62,000 bases of DNA from Tubiluchus corallicola (GCA_030141605.1 JAQGDQ010000388.1:1-62000); one strand, 5' to 3'. Numbered from the stretch's first letter, positions 1-14,300 are shown. The notes: generated by a model not told the origin, from the sequence alone. Numbers and translations are program-made.

Positions 1-249
<249 letters not shown>

Positions 250-860
250 TGGAAATTTATTCACATACCCAAACACTTTGCCATATTTTTTGTGCCATTC
301 GATGTCTGTGATATGAATTCCCTAAAAAAGTTAAACGAGCACATTTATATTCTGCAGTAGTAAGGATATTCGATTAAACAAATTTCAAATACGTGTTGTG
401 AAAAATGTGCTTCTGTACGCTCTTGTATTACATATTAAAATCCGAAAAAAGTCTTAAGCAACAAAGATTTATTTGAAAACGAGGCAAGTTTTTGCCTAAA
501 CGTGTATGTACCTGTCTCGTGAAATAGTCGTCCCGCATATGAACAACGCATTTAAGCCTTATTGCACTGAAAGTTTATGAATAGTAATCGTGCGTTGTCA
601 CTTAACCGTGAAAAAGTTTTTATATTCTAGAAATATAATATCAATTATATTTTCATGGAATCATCAAATTTATGGAATAAGGAAAGTTGCTTACTCTTCG
701 TATAATTGACAAAAAATTTCCTATAAATGGTAACACTGGTTTTGGTCCAGGAACACCACGTTTAACCCAAACATCGTTGTTAATTGAGCCATACCTGCAA
801 AATCCAACACAGTCTTTTTATAAATATGCAGATGATACCTGTAATACCCCAAACACCGAA
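250..860. other. AT-rich spacer, no gene seen
   Basis: I see no conserved coding segment, RNA gene or clear repeat here. The short open frames after 687 run into the minisatellite and show no family resemblance. Confidence 0.6.
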
Positions 861-3125
861 ATAACTCAAATGGGTTTTGGCCTACTGTACCCCAAACACT
901 CAAATAACTTGAATGAATGTTGGCCTACTACACCCCAAAAACTAAAATAACTAGGATGAATGTTTGCCTACTGTACCCCAAACACTAAAATAACTTGAAT
1001 GAATGTTGGCCTACTACACCTCAAAACTAAATTAACTAGGGTGAATGTTGGCTACTACACCCAAAACTAAAGTAACTAGAATGAATGTTGGCTAGTACAC
1101 CCAAAACTAAAATAACTAGGATGAATGTTTGCCTACTGTGCCCCAAACACTGAAATAACCTGAATGAATGTTGGTCTACTACACCCCAAAAACTAAAGTA
1201 AGTAGAATGAATGTTGACCTACTACACCCAAAACTAAAGTAACTAGAATGAATGTTGGCTAGTACACCCAAAACTAAAATAACTAGGATGAATGTTTGCC
1301 TACTGTGCCCCAAACACTGAAATAACCTGAATGAATGTTGGTCTACTACACCCCAAAAACTAAAGTAAGTAGAATGAATGTTGACCTACTACACCCAAAA
1401 CTAAAGTAACTAGAATGAATGTTGGCCTACTACACCCAAAACTAAAGTAACTAGAATGAATGTTGGCCTACTACACCCCAAAAACTAAAGTAACTAGAAT
1501 GAATGTTGACTACTACACCCAAAACTAAAGTAACTAAAATGAATGTTGACTTACTACACCCCAAAAACTAAAGTAACTAGAATGAATGTTGGCCTACTAC
1601 ACCCCAAAAACTAAAGTAACTAGAATGAATGTTGGCTAGTACACCCAAAACTAAAATAACTAGGATGAATGTTTGCCTACTGTGCCCCAAACACTGAAAT
1701 AACCTGAATGAATGTTGGTCTACTACACCCCAAAAACTAAAGTAAGTAGAATGAATGTTGACCTACTACACCCAAAACTAAAGTAACTAGAATGAATGTT
1801 GGCCTACTACACCCAAAACTAAAGTAACTAGGATGAATGTTGGCCTACTGCACCCCAAGAACTAAAGTAACTAGAATGAATGTTGACCTACTACACCCAA
1901 AACTAAAGTAACTAGGATGAATGTTGGCCTACTGCACCCCCAAGAACTAAAGTAACTAGAATGAATGTTGGCCTACTACACCCCAAAAACTAAAGTAACT
2001 AGAATGAATGTTGGCTACTACAGCCAAAACTAAGTAACTAGAATGAATGTTGACTTACTACACCCCAAAAACTAAAGTAACTAGAATGAATGTTGGCCTA
2101 CTACACCCAAAACTAAAATAACTAGAATGAATGTTGACTACTACACCCCAAAAACTAAAGTAACTAAAATGAGTGTTGACTTACTGCACCCCAAAAACTA
2201 AAGTAACTAGAATGAATGTTGGCCTACTACACCCCAAAAACTAAAGTAACTAGAATGAATGTTGGCTACTACACCCAAAACTAAAGTAACTAGGATGAAT
2301 GTTGGCCTACTACACCCCAAGAACTAAAGTAACTAGAATGAATGTTGGCCTACTACACCCAAAACTAAAATAACTAGAATGAATGTTGGCCTACTACACC
2401 CCAAAAACTAAAGTAACTAGAATGAATGTTGGCTACTACAGCCAAAACTAAGTAACTAGAATGAATGTTGACTTACTACACCCCAAAAACTAAAGTAACT
2501 AGAATGAATGTTGGCCTACTACACCCAAAACTAAAATAACTAGAATGAATGTTGGCTACTCCCAAACTAAAGTAACTAGAATGAATGTTGGCCTACTGCA
2601 CCCCAAGAACTAAAGTAACTAGAATGAATGTTGACCTACTACACTCAAAACTAAAGTAACTAGAATGAATGTTGGCCTACTACACCCAAAACTAAAGTAA
2701 CTAGGATGAATGTTGGCCTACTGCACCCCAAGAACTAAAGTAACTAGAATGAATGTTGGCCTACTACACCCAAAACTAAAATAACTAGAATTAATGTTGG
2801 CCTACTACACCCCAAAAACTAAAGTAACTAGAATGAATGTTGGCCTACTACAGCCAAAACTAAGTAACTAGAATGAATGTTGACCTACTATACCCCAAAA
2901 ACTAAAGTACCTAGAATGAATGTTGGCTACTACACCCTAAACTATAGTAAATAGAATGCATGTTGGCTACTACACCCAAAACTATAGTAACTAGAATGAA
3001 TGTTGGCTACTGCACCCCAAAAACTAAAGTAGGCTAACTAGACGGAATGTTGGCCTACTGCACCCCAAAATCTATAATAACTAGAATGAATGTTGGTATA
3101 CTACACTTCAAACACTGAAATAGCT
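861..3125. repeat. Minisatellite, 41-43 bp unit, about 54 copies
   Basis: Tandem units read roughly CTACTACACCCCAAAAACTA followed by AAGTAACTAGAATGAATGTTGGC. Units differ by small indels (CACCCC versus CACCC, AAAAAC versus AAAAC) and substitutions, and become more divergent at both ends. A four-unit block of about 166 bp containing the variants GCTAGTACACCC, TGTTTGCCTACTGTGCCCC and AGTAAGTAGAATG recurs starting near 1091, 1257 and 1633, so part of the array has higher-order structure. There are no unique spacers, so it is not a CRISPR array. Confidence 0.95.
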
Positions 3126-6100
3126 CAAATGAAATAACTCGAATGTCTATTTTGATAACGAACAACGAGTCTTTGAAACAGGCAACAACAACACCAACAA
3201 CCACATAATCATCATCAACAACAACAACAACAACAGTCCGGTATTTTTATACTAAAACTAAACTAGCAGGATGTTATACTAAAACTAAGAACGTGCCAGC
3301 ACAGAGAACAACAAACATTTTTAATATTACCATGTATTTTTTGTTTACAGTTTATTTTGGTGTTTCGAACTCGGACCAGATGCGGTTGAATAACTCCTCA
3401 GTAAAACCCTTGGCAGCTCGTATCGCCTCAACAGTTTATCATACTAACTGACTAAGACGACTTACAAATCACTCTAAAGATATAACATAAGCTTTTTTAT
3501 TCATATTACATTAAAATGGTGTACTTACAAATAAAGCAGGTATAAAGTTATGGCCAAGCCAAGTAACCAGTTGTTTATGTAAATTAGACCCAAAATCCAC
3601 ATGGCTTTTAGACTTCACGCTTCACTGAAAAAAAATCAATAACAACAACAGCATATCCAGTATTAAAACTCGAGTTTGTAACTAGAAATTATGCCCTTGC
3701 ATATGAACCTGAACTGTTTTCGTGTCTTTCAATTTCAGTTTTTCATTTCAAATTTTAAATACTTCTTTAGCTTAGGCGCAGCCTCACTTCTCAATTCCTA
3801 CATACATTAAAATTTCATTGTATGAGTCATGTATTTGCAAGTGATCTAATTATTAACCAACTCTGAATATAGTTAATGCGTAATGCTAATGAACTTCAAT
3901 ACCAACTTGAAACGAAATTTTGTAAGTGCAAGTGAAGTTAACTGAGAACATACCGCGCATACAAAAAAATCCTAAGAAAATCGTAATAACATACCGGCTA
4001 TAAAGAAATTAAGTTTAGCTAACCAAGCCCCTGAGCAAGTGCACAACTGAATATTAGAACACGCAGGGGGCACTGAGCGGAGCAATGTTCAATTATTATT
4101 TAACCATCTAATGTAAAACTGTTAACCAGTTCTTTCAAGGACAGGCTTTTACTGTTTACCGTATTCGCACGGATATTCACCAAGCCACCGAATTCAATTC
4201 AGCTCGACTGTAATCACTCTTTGCTTCATCAAAGCACATCTTACGAAACAATAATCAGGCGGAGTTAAATATTATTTATTTATATGTTTATTGGGTAATT
4301 TGCTTCAATATTTTGACCGTGAATTTCGATTAAATATCAAAGACATGGTGTTTGGAAGAGTTATAAAGCGTTAACGAGATATATATAGGCGTAAAATAAT
4401 CGTAATTTTGATTAATCCTAGTGAAAATTTCATTAGTAAATTGCTTGATCTGTGATTTGACACTTGTTTGACTTGAGAACGCACTTTAATCAAAAATTTG
4501 AAAAAATTACATAAACTATTCATTTTCCCTCCGCAAGACAACAGCTAGAGACAATACTTCGGATGAAAATGTCAAGAAGTAGTTCCTCTGGCGGTCATTC
4601 ACACACCTGCTGCTCAGACGCAGTGCTGCATAACTGATGCCAAATTCATACCATGATTGCATAGCTATTCTCTTCTCTCTAAATTAATTTTTTAAATAAT
4701 TGTAATAGATTATTACATGTTATTATAAAAATAGTAATTACAGAAGATACTGAAAAGAATAATTACCCGCTTGGGGTACTGATTACTTAAAGACAGTACT
4801 ATGATAAGAAGTGTAACTCTTTATCTCCTTCGCGCTATCTGTCGGCATGTAAGTAATGTAACATATATGTATAGTAAACTTACCGATTGTTCTAAGAATT
4901 CCTTGGGATAAAAGAATCGAAAACAAATTACAATTACTGTAAATTAGTTTACCAAAAAACACAGTCATGATTACTTTTCTAATTACTGCAGTCTATATCT
5001 TTTCTCGAAATGATTTCGAAGTGAGACGAATAACTGGGTGGTTACGGTGTATACCTAGCAAGTGAAGTGTATCCACACCGAATCTGGTTAATAAGCAGAT
5101 GGGAAATTGTCTGAAAAAATGCGTTTGGGCGGTTTATTTTGTTATACTGCCCTCACCCCGTGTAAGAGAATTTGTAAGAAATTATGCTACCTTTATCCTG
5201 TGTAGGAGAATGTATATTAATGTAAACATGGTTAAAACACATGGTCCATCCTTGACAATGAACTAAGTTGCGATTCTGCCACCACCAAGATTGCAGTCGT
5301 TCAATATCGGAAATTTTGTTTCTCCTCACGGGCCTTATCTATAAAACCGCAGCATATTCCGTAAATTTCGAATTGTTCAACACATGCATCGTCCTCCTTA
5401 AATCTAAAATTCGAAATCAAGCAAACCTTCGTAAATTTTACATCACATCTAGCACAAAGAAAGCAAGTACATAAAACTATATAGCACTAACTAACTGACT
5501 ACTTTTAGTCCTATTCTAGTAGCTTTACATAAGTAAGCAATTCGTCAAGTTACACGCTTTGAACTTGGAAGTGTAAATAGTAACTAACAAATGAATACAA
5601 CAGGAGCGATTATATTCATTTTTGGCCTAGTAGTTTATAAAAACCAAATCGATTTGTAGGATTCTAGTAAATCTAGCGTCTAGACTGTCATGTTATTCAG
5701 GTAATCGCCAGCCGTCGCATCGATTTACCACGTTACGACCAACTGAGACGGCAGAATTGTATTAGAACAGCTGAATCCGGGAAACTGATGATTTCAACGC
5801 TTACTCATGTAAACCGGATATTGGTCGGACGCAACCATTTTCAGCCGAGGGATGCGTGTGGATAGCGGCGAGTTATTGGGTAAATGGCTTGATGTTAAGA
5901 AGGTATTAAAGAACAAATTCCTGCTAAAAGCGATTTGTAGAAGAAAAATAAACGTTAGGAAAGTTAAATTAAATTACGCGGATGTGTAATCACATTTCGG
6001 TCTTTTTTGTTTTTAGTAAAATAATTGTTAGAAATAGTGAAAAGTCGCACTCTGTTATTAAGTTATGTAGGAAATTAAAAATTGATGTTTTCATACGCTA

Positions 6101-6690
6101 TGTAGATTCAAATGAGTAAGTTTTGCAAAAATAAACAAAAAAAACTTCTTGAAAAAAGAGTCGCTCCTGCACCGGATGTTATTCTTAAGACAGCATTTCA
6201 TAGACTCTAGGCACAAATTCCTTACGCATGATGTAACAGTGGATTAAGTGGAATGGTGGAGCTAATGAAATAAAGCTCGGCTACTGTAATCTGAAGAATA
6301 TATAATTATTCTTTTCATAGTAGCAAGTAATATACTAGACAATCTTTTACGTTTACTACAGCACTAATTTAATTATTTCTGCAACAGTTTTGAAAAATGT
6401 GTGTAGTCCTGTGTAGGTGAACGTACGGGTTTCATTTTTCTCTCCCCGTTTGTCGTCTGTAAACCAAATATACATTTGTATGTATGTATGTTTATATATG
6501 TATATATGTAAGGCAATATATATGTAATATATATATATTATTAAAGCAGCATTATAAAAACTACGAAAATTATTTAAATTTAATTATTTTTCCAGATCAA
6601 AAGATGTGGAAAGAATTATAGTTATAATAAAAACTTGTTTCAATTTTTATGCATACTATAAACACTTCTTACACTGGACACTATCACCGC
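3126..6690. other. Intergenic region without a recognisable gene
   Basis: AT-rich DNA with a short (CAA)n tract near 3180-3236 and a TA/TATG-rich stretch near 6475-6540. The only open frames are short (61-68 codons) and resemble nothing I know. A segment near 6205-6260 (AAATTCCTTACGCATGATGT and on) resembles one near 8923-8970, suggesting a dispersed or duplicated element. Confidence 0.55.
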
Positions 6691-6691
6691 T

Positions 6692-6804
6692 CCCCTTCTA
6701 CTTGCTACGCGCCTTGTGAAATTATGAGTGGAGGTGCTGCACATCCATCCAACCTCCCCCTTCTACTTGGTATGTGCCTTGTGAAGTTATGAGTGGACGT
6801 GCTG
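6692..6804. repeat. Two-copy direct repeat, 65-bp offset, upstream of the tubulin first exon
   Basis: The block CCCCTTCTACTTGCTACGCG...GTGGAGGTGCTG (about 6692-6739) recurs with few changes at about 6756-6804. It sits just upstream of the proposed first exon of the alpha-tubulin gene, so it could be a duplicated promoter segment; that role is inference. Confidence 0.75.
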
Positions 6805-6829
6805 GGGTTTCCGCCGCACATCTTTGCTG

Positions 6830-6932
6830 TGAACGTCAGGGAGCGTAGCTTTTACCTTGAACTACACAGACATCAGCTCTTGAAGACCTCAGCATTCTTA
6901 ACTCAAGCTTTCTGCTGTTTACAAACAAAATG
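6830..6932 (+). other. Candidate alpha-tubulin exon 1: 5' UTR plus ATG codon only
   Basis: An ATG at 6930-6932 is followed directly by a consensus donor GTAAGT (6933). The preceding stretch reads like a leader, ending ACAAACAAAATG with no upstream ATG close by. Animal alpha-tubulin genes very commonly have the initiator ATG alone on the first coding exon, and coding exon 2 here (19,681) begins exactly at the Arg codon that should follow Met1. No other ATG-GTAAG was noticed between here and exon 2. The implied 12.7 kb intron is long for this window, so another first exon remains possible. The 5' end of the exon is a guess. Confidence 0.5.
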
Positions 6933-7089
6933 GTAAGTTCCTTTATTACATCCCTTTAGTTTTGTTTCGAAACATTTTTTCGATTTCATTACAAAAGTAG
7001 TTTCTAGCTAATTATCTTCGGGTTTGCCTTCTTTTTTAAAAATATCGCGATATAATATATGGCAACGTTGTCGCTGTCAGCATCATCAT

Positions 7090-7440
7090 CATTGTGGATT
7101 CTGACAGCACCAGAATCGTGGAAGTTGCGGCTACAATGGTGGCGATAATGATGTTGGAGGTGGCGATTGTGGTAATGAAGACGATGGTAAAGACGATAAT
7201 GACGATAACTATAATGACAGTGACGATGATAACGATGACGATGAATGGTGATGATGCTGACGATGATGATGGTGACGACGACACAATGAAGACCGATGCC
7301 GATGATGATGATTATGATGACGATGATGATGATGATAATCATAATGATGATGATGATGTCGATGACGACGGTAGTGATTATGATGGTGATGATGTGATGA
7401 AGGAGGAAAAGAAGAAGAAGAAGAAATTGTATCGGCGCTG
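7090..7440. repeat. Imperfect GAT/ATG trinucleotide block, copy 1
   Basis: GAT-, GAC- and AAT-rich imperfect repeats, preceded by a non-repetitive lead-in (ATGATGTTGGAGGTGGCGAT at about 7148) that is shared with the block at 8250. This shows the two blocks are duplicates and not independent microsatellites. Long open frames on both strands here are compositional. Confidence 0.85.
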
Positions 7441-7920
7441 ATCATTTTCAACATTACGTCAGTATCACCATCATCAGCATCAACACCATTTCCAAATCCG
7501 ATGTCATCGCTATAATGTTTAACCACGCCAACAGAATTATCGCTCTGCCCTAACTCTACCGTCATCGTCACTACCATCATCACCATTGCTGCCGTCGTCA
7601 TCACCAATACTCCATTAGCTACATATTTTCGTTGCTATCTTCATCCCATTTTATTTTTATCATCGACAGCAGCATCACACATTTACTATCTTCTTTATCA
7701 CCACAGTGACTAGTATCCATAATCATTGTCATCATCACCGTTGTCATCGCCATCATCATTATTATCAAATGTCGTCCTTTTCCTCACCTTTATCTTTATC
7801 TAATCTTTATCTTTTCCTAATCTTTATCTTTATTACTGTTATTAGTATCACTTGTACGTCATCATAATCATCATCATCATCATCGTCATCATCATCATCA
7901 ATGCAACCAACCGTCCTTCC
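7441..7920. repeat. Imperfect ATC/TCA block (opposite polarity)
   Basis: CATCATCACC- and ATCATCATC-rich sequence directly follows the GAT-rich block. The two halves are complementary in composition and can pair over hundreds of bases. Confidence 0.75.
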
Positions 7921-8249
7921 ACATCGATAAGATGATGATTTCAGATATTGTCTTATTCAACATTTTTAGCCATCACTGTCAGAAAAAATAGCCATCTTGG
8001 TGACGTCATCAGGCTAACTCAAAGCTGGCTTCTCACATTTTTGCGCCTTCTCATCTATTTTACGTGCACTAAATGAAAACCTGACGGCAGACTAGTTAAT
8101 TCTGCTCTGCCAGATGTTTTTAAGTGTTTGTTGGTGTTTTAAATAGAAGCCATGTTACACAAACTTTCTCAATGCAATTCAATGCATTAATTCTTTGTCG
8201 TATTTTTTAAACCAAATTTGCAAATACACGTGCTGCCTCGTGGTGGTGG

Positions 8250-8745
<496 letters not shown>

Positions 8746-10052
8746 AGCGTATTAGTGTTAGTTATCATTATTTGTGTTGAGGACTTTGTTAATCCATAAA
8801 CTGCGACGGTTCCAGGAAACAGTTCTGGGTCGCCATTACTAGTCTGTTAAAAATTGGAAAAATCGGAAACGAAAATTCAGCCCGGTGTTACATTTAAGGC
8901 AGCTATTTTAAAGGCACTTGGACCAAATTCCTTGAGGATGATGTAACATGCAGTTAAGTGGAGTGGTGGTCTATCAGTATCAACATAACGGTATATAAAG
9001 ATAGTCATTAATGTCAAGCACCAGGTGTTTTATATATTAAACAGACCCATTAGCAAACAACTTGAAGATAAACAATCAGATATTAAATAGCCAAGCACTT
9101 GGAAGGGTTTAATGTTTACATTACCCAGAAGTAGGCCTATATCCTTGAAACATTGAATTGATGAAACTTTCTTTAGACTACAAGGTCATATCCGGATTTT
9201 AATGAAATAGCGTTAAAACTAATTTTTATATTATTGTTTGCAACAGTCAACCATAACGGCTGCGACTTGTAAATGTATGTAACTGTAATGACCACAACTG
9301 TCAAGAACCATTGTCATCCACGGTGGTAATGAATGTGATTGTATTAATTTGCGCAAGACATACCTTTCTTGCCTTTTGAGATAAGGTGAATATCCAATTG
9401 GCCCTGTAATGGCGATGTACAAGACGGTATAAAAAATCAGCAATTAAGTAATTCTGAATGCCAAAATGGTAATTTCATGGTACTATATGTATTAAATCTA
9501 ATCTAAAGAAAAATAAATAAATAAATAATCTAAAATAAATCTAAATCTACATCACTTTTTTAACATGAACTGTTTGGAATTATTTACTAATGGGTGTGTG
9601 GTGACAAAAATGCGGTAATCTGTTTTCAAATTTCAGAAATTACACTTCCTAATTAGACCAAGCCAGCACATATTTTATTGTGTGGGCTGCCTTTAAATTA
9701 GTTGACGAGTAAAAAGTTAATAATTTAATCCTGATTCAGCTTTCTGCCAGCTTTCTATCCAGTATATACGCCTGGTACCATCTTTGTCAGATGTTGTCGT
9801 GATTAAAATTTCAAGGAGCTTGGAGATGCAGCATGGGATGAATTTAGTTTCATGCGAAGTTTGGTATGAAATTTCAAGTAAACAATACAGACAATCTGCA
9901 ACACAGCTGCCTATTTATAACATAATCTTGAGCATTATGGAAACATACAGTAGCTCATCACTGCAACGCTCTGCAAGAAAATGGGCGTTCTTCTTAAACT
10001 TTATTTGTCGGTAACCATTACTTAGTGACCGGTATTAAACGCTTAACAAGTA

Positions 10053-10720
10053 TGACGTCATAACGCTTCTCTGGAGTACCAAATTTCTTTTCGTCTTCTT
10101 CTGGTGAAAACAGTGTTCCACTCTTACAGCAAAAATTCACATAAAAGAACTCAACTACCTTAGTAGTAAGTAGTAGGATAGACAAGCGCTTATTAGTGAT
10201 GGCAAATTGATAAAATTACCGTGCTATTCTACGTTATGATGTCATGCTTCACTGTGCTATGATGTCATGTTATTCGGTCATGACGTTATGCTTTACTTAA
10301 TCGTACAGTCATGCTTCACATAGTTGTGACGCTTTGTTCAGTGCCTTTTTATATTCTTTTAGTCTAGAATTCTGCATGCCGAATGTCTACAAATGACGTA
10401 GCTGGCATATGATGCATGCCTCACTGGGTTATGATGTCATGCTTCACTCGGTCATCGTCATGCTTTACCAGGTCATACAGTCATATTTCCCTGGATGATG
10501 ATGTCAAGCCTAAATTGTTTAAGATGTTACGTTTCACAGGGTTATGATGTTTCATTCATCGCTTCGTGATATCATGTGTCAGTTATGATGTCGTGATTCG
10601 TTATGGTATGATATAATGCTTCTAGTCCGTCATGATGTCATACTTCACTGAATTTTGATCACATGATTCATTGTGCTGAGGTGACAGGTGTCACGCTTTG
10701 TCTGGTCAGGCTTAATGGCT
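10053..10720. repeat. Degenerate array of TGACGTCA / TGATGTCA motifs
   Basis: A loose, strongly diverged tandem array with units of about 24-30 bp resembling TTATGATGTCATGCTTCACT. A perfect CRE-type palindrome TGACGTCA lies at 10,053-10,060, and many TGATGTCA or TGACG variants follow (around 10,237, 10,261, 10,282, 10,393, 10,432, 10,586, 10,631). The regularity of the CTTCAC spacer suggests an old minisatellite. Whether the motifs bind anything is unknown. Confidence 0.6.
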
Positions 10721-12424
10721 TTCAGAGCTTGACCGAACCTTCTATGTGGGAAGGATGCTAATTGTTAGGGTGCTAGACAGCTGTAGCTGCTTGGAAAAAA
10801 ACGAACGCAGTGTGATAGGACCGCTTAAGCGCAGTTATCAGTGGGTTTTTTTCTCGCATACGACTGATCCAGTAAACTCAACAGCTCAGTCAAGTATGAT
10901 GAATATAGAGGCTGTTATGATTCTGTATACATACCGTTAGCCAGAGTCGTTCAAAAACAGAAAACACTCAATTTTTAAACATTTACGACTTCAACTAGCT
11001 ATAAATAAATTACCTGTTTTTTATAAATTTATATATATTCACTTAAGTAGTTCAAATTATCATGTAATAAAACTAATTGGTCGTGAGATAAAACTCAAGC
11101 AGATCGTCAATAATCAGAGGTTAGTTTTTATTTGTTTACGATAGACAGCTCGAATCGTAGGCTGTTTTTCTTCTTTACAGCATCAATAAACTGGTTCGTA
11201 TGGAGCCTTAAATGCCAGGAATTCATAATGGTAACAACGTCTTGTAAAGCGAAACAGAACATCACAAAAACATCTAACATTGGTGTTTAAAATGCGAGAT
11301 GGTCGGTGTAATAAACCAAAGATTAGGAATTTTTTGTAGATTAAAAAGCCAGAAAAAGAAAATGTATAAAACTAAATTCGAGCCTCAAGCACCTCTAACC
11401 CACTTGTGATGAAGGCAGGTCATTCAAACCTAACTACTCGCCTAGATTTATTTCCAAACATTAGTCTACTAACTAGAATAAATAGCAATAACTGGGCTAT
11501 TTTTTTCTAACTTACTTAGAAGCTAGAGTAAAACCTGCCTAATTAAATGACTATTTGTAATGCTCATTTCAGTATTACCAGTTAATTATGAAATTAACCC
11601 TACTAGATGATTTAATTCTTAAACAGTTGATGATCTGAAAATTCACGTTAAAAATAATAATAATGGTCACACTCATTTCTCTCCATATCCGGTTAATATA
11701 AAAGTACGTAAAACAATTGCTAATTTTCGCATGTCTTAAGAACCTCTTTACATAAGGGTTATAATATGGTCTAAGCTATTTTACACCCCGGGTATAGTTT
11801 GGCCTAGGACAGTTTATCCCCCAAGATAAATCCCCGGAACCTAACCATACGCGCGTTTAATCTGGGCAAGGATATGCTATGGCCTATTACACTGGCTATA
11901 AATACTAAAAAACGGGAAAAGTTACTTCAGATACAACTGGATTGACAAAATTCAATTTCTGTAACCGGAGATATGCTTAATTAGTATGTTTATCATAAAC
12001 CCTTTACATACTAACGGTATTTATCATATTAATGGATGTAAAAAGATATTATGTTTTATTCTAAACGCACAGTCCTTTGCTTTAGTAAATCTCGAAATTA
12101 CACTTAACCTTGACAACCTGTATGATAATGAAAAACACGATTAAACAAATACCTCTTTGAAGTGTTTTTCAGTCATCGTATAAGAAAAACTAAAACCGAC
12201 GCTACCTAGAGGTGTATGCTATTACTACCAGGTGCTTTCAGTGATAGTCAAACGATATAATTCCATTTGTCAAATAGGCCACGTTTCATTCCTACTTGTT
12301 AAACTCGCCCTGCATAAGACCAGTCACTAGAAGTCTATTCACGCTGAAAGTGACAATAATTGACAATTTAAACGCAATAGGCCACTTTTTCAGAAGCTTA
12401 CATAACCAGATTGCCTTATATTTT

Positions 12425-12472
12425 TTAGAAAAGAAAAGAAAAGAATAGAATAGAATTTTATTTTTTTACACG
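12425..12472. repeat. Short AGAAA / TAGAA-rich tract with AT-rich flank
   Basis: AGAAAAGAAAAGAAAAGAAT followed by AGAATAGAATTTTATTT. This pattern, read on the minus strand, is typical of a retroelement 3' end with a short tandem tail. No coding part of such an element was recognised next to it. Confidence 0.5.
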
Positions 12473-13260
12473 GAGCACATTAAATAGTATATGCCCTATT
12501 TCCATAATGGTCCATGGCAAGTTATTAATAATTAAAATATAACATAGAACACAATACGTTAAAATTAAACAAAACTAAAAACTAACTAAGGTCAAAAGTT
12601 AGATCAAACTGCTAAACTGGACAAAGTTCTTTGCATAATTAATCCTAATAAAAACAAAAATTAAACAAAATTAAGCAAAAGTACTAAGCTGGACAGATTA
12701 TAAAACGCTTTTTAAAATTAGACATAAAGCAAAGATCAGCTTGTAAAATTTTCAGTTAATAAATCTAATAATAAAAAATCTAATTTTTGTTAAAATTTAA
12801 TTAACAAAAACATTTGTAACACATAAAATTCAGAAAAACACAATTAAAATGTAATTATATCTATTATTACATTAAATTATGATTTACTTAAAGTGATAAA
12901 AGATCATTAATATATTAACGTTGAGAGTAGAACATCTAATTTCATAGTTCCTGGAGAAGTCTTTAGCAATGCTTTAGATGTTACCTAACCTACATTGTAA
13001 AGGAGAGAATAAGCGAAGTTATTCGTGATTTCTGGAAAACGTGTTGTACCTTTAACGCCAAAAATTTCTTTATTTGATGATTGCTTATCAGTTTTGCTTC
13101 TCTTTGGGACTCGTACCATTTAACCTCGGATGAAATTGTTGAGTGAAGAATTAAGAGACCGTGTGTTGCACGGATAAACATGCATGCATACAAACATACA
13201 GATATGCAGTTAGACAGAAGCTAGCTACATACGGTGAAACTGATAAGCAAACGTGCATAT

Positions 13261-13325
13261 AGACAGACATTCAGATTGACAGACAGACTGACAGACTGGC
13301 AGACAGATAAATAATAAAAAAATTC
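13261..13325 (-). repeat. GACA-type tetranucleotide tract with TTTATTA-like AT tail
   Basis: ACAGACAGACTGACAGACTG passes into AGATAAATAATAAAAAAATT. The layout (tetranucleotide tract abutting an AT-rich junction) recurs near 14,340, 16,760 and 20,893 and suggests minus-strand retroelement 3' termini. Confidence 0.5.
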
Positions 13326-14216
13326 ACCAAGCCTGATTTTTTATGTAAATACATAGAGCCTTAGAGGCTTAGTCGGGCTTCTTAATACAAAATCCAACTA
13401 AGCATAAGCATTTTCTGCTTCTTGCCTACTTGTCAGTTGTCACTGAAGCCAAGTCAGTAGAGACGCTGCATGTTTTCTGGCACGCGCTGCTAGAAAAATT
13501 CTCCGCGGGGGACGTTGTTCTGGTGTGGCGCAGACAAAGTATCAGTTTCTGGGATGATGCGAGTAAATGTAATGTATCAGTGAGAGTAACATGAAACCAC
13601 GCCAAGAGGCTGTTTCAAAAACATCGTACCAGTGAGAAGCCAAACAAAATGGCACGCTGGGGGTATCATGTCCTAAGTAAAAGCCCAATTTCCACGAAGT
13701 CTGCGTGACCCTTCTCTGCTGAGTCATTTCTTTGGATTTTGCTCGTAATGATGTTCATTTTCTTTGTTTCTTTGTTTCTTCGCGATGAAATAAGCTGTCA
13801 AGAAGCATGAGCCCCTGTTGAAGTATGTGAGTTGCTGAATTCCTAACGAGTTAGTAAATTCCTGCGCATTTTTGTTTCTTGCTTCATCATTATAATATAA
13901 ACTCACGGAACGCAAGATCTAAAACCGAGAATTAACCAGATTTAAAGAGAATTTGCTTTTGACAGACTACAGGCGAGGGATTCCATTTGAAGTTCTTTCT
14001 CTTTTTCAGCATGTTTTTACCACTTTTAGTAGCTCAGTTTCATCTGAATGTACGTTTCAAACGGTCTATAAAGTTACCCAAGCTAAATTAACAAAATTTT
14101 ACTATTGAGCCATTAAGATATCCTGGTAACGATTCACCATCAGGTGGTAGGCTGCAAGGATAAACATAAACATGATGCAAATAGGACTAAAGATATAAGT
14201 AACCTTGAAAATAGCT

Positions 14217-14300
14217 AAGTGGTCACGTATATTTGATAGCAGCTAGCCAAACTCGGCTTGGATACTAAGCAGCACCTTAGACACGTCGTAACAGACACAC
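14217..14300 (+). ncRNA. Weak 5S-rRNA-like fragment (SINE candidate)
   Basis: AAGTGGTCAC heads the segment, then CTCGGCTTGGATACTAAGCA resembles the 5S rRNA internal control region (CTCGGAAGCTAAGCAG). The 3' half of 5S (GGTTAGTACTTGGATGGG) is not visible. Three other loci share the head or the core; see the finding on this family. Confidence 0.25.

Noticed and set aside
861-3125. Regular repeats suggesting a CRISPR array
   Set aside because: Units are contiguous with no unique spacers, and the genome is clearly eukaryotic.
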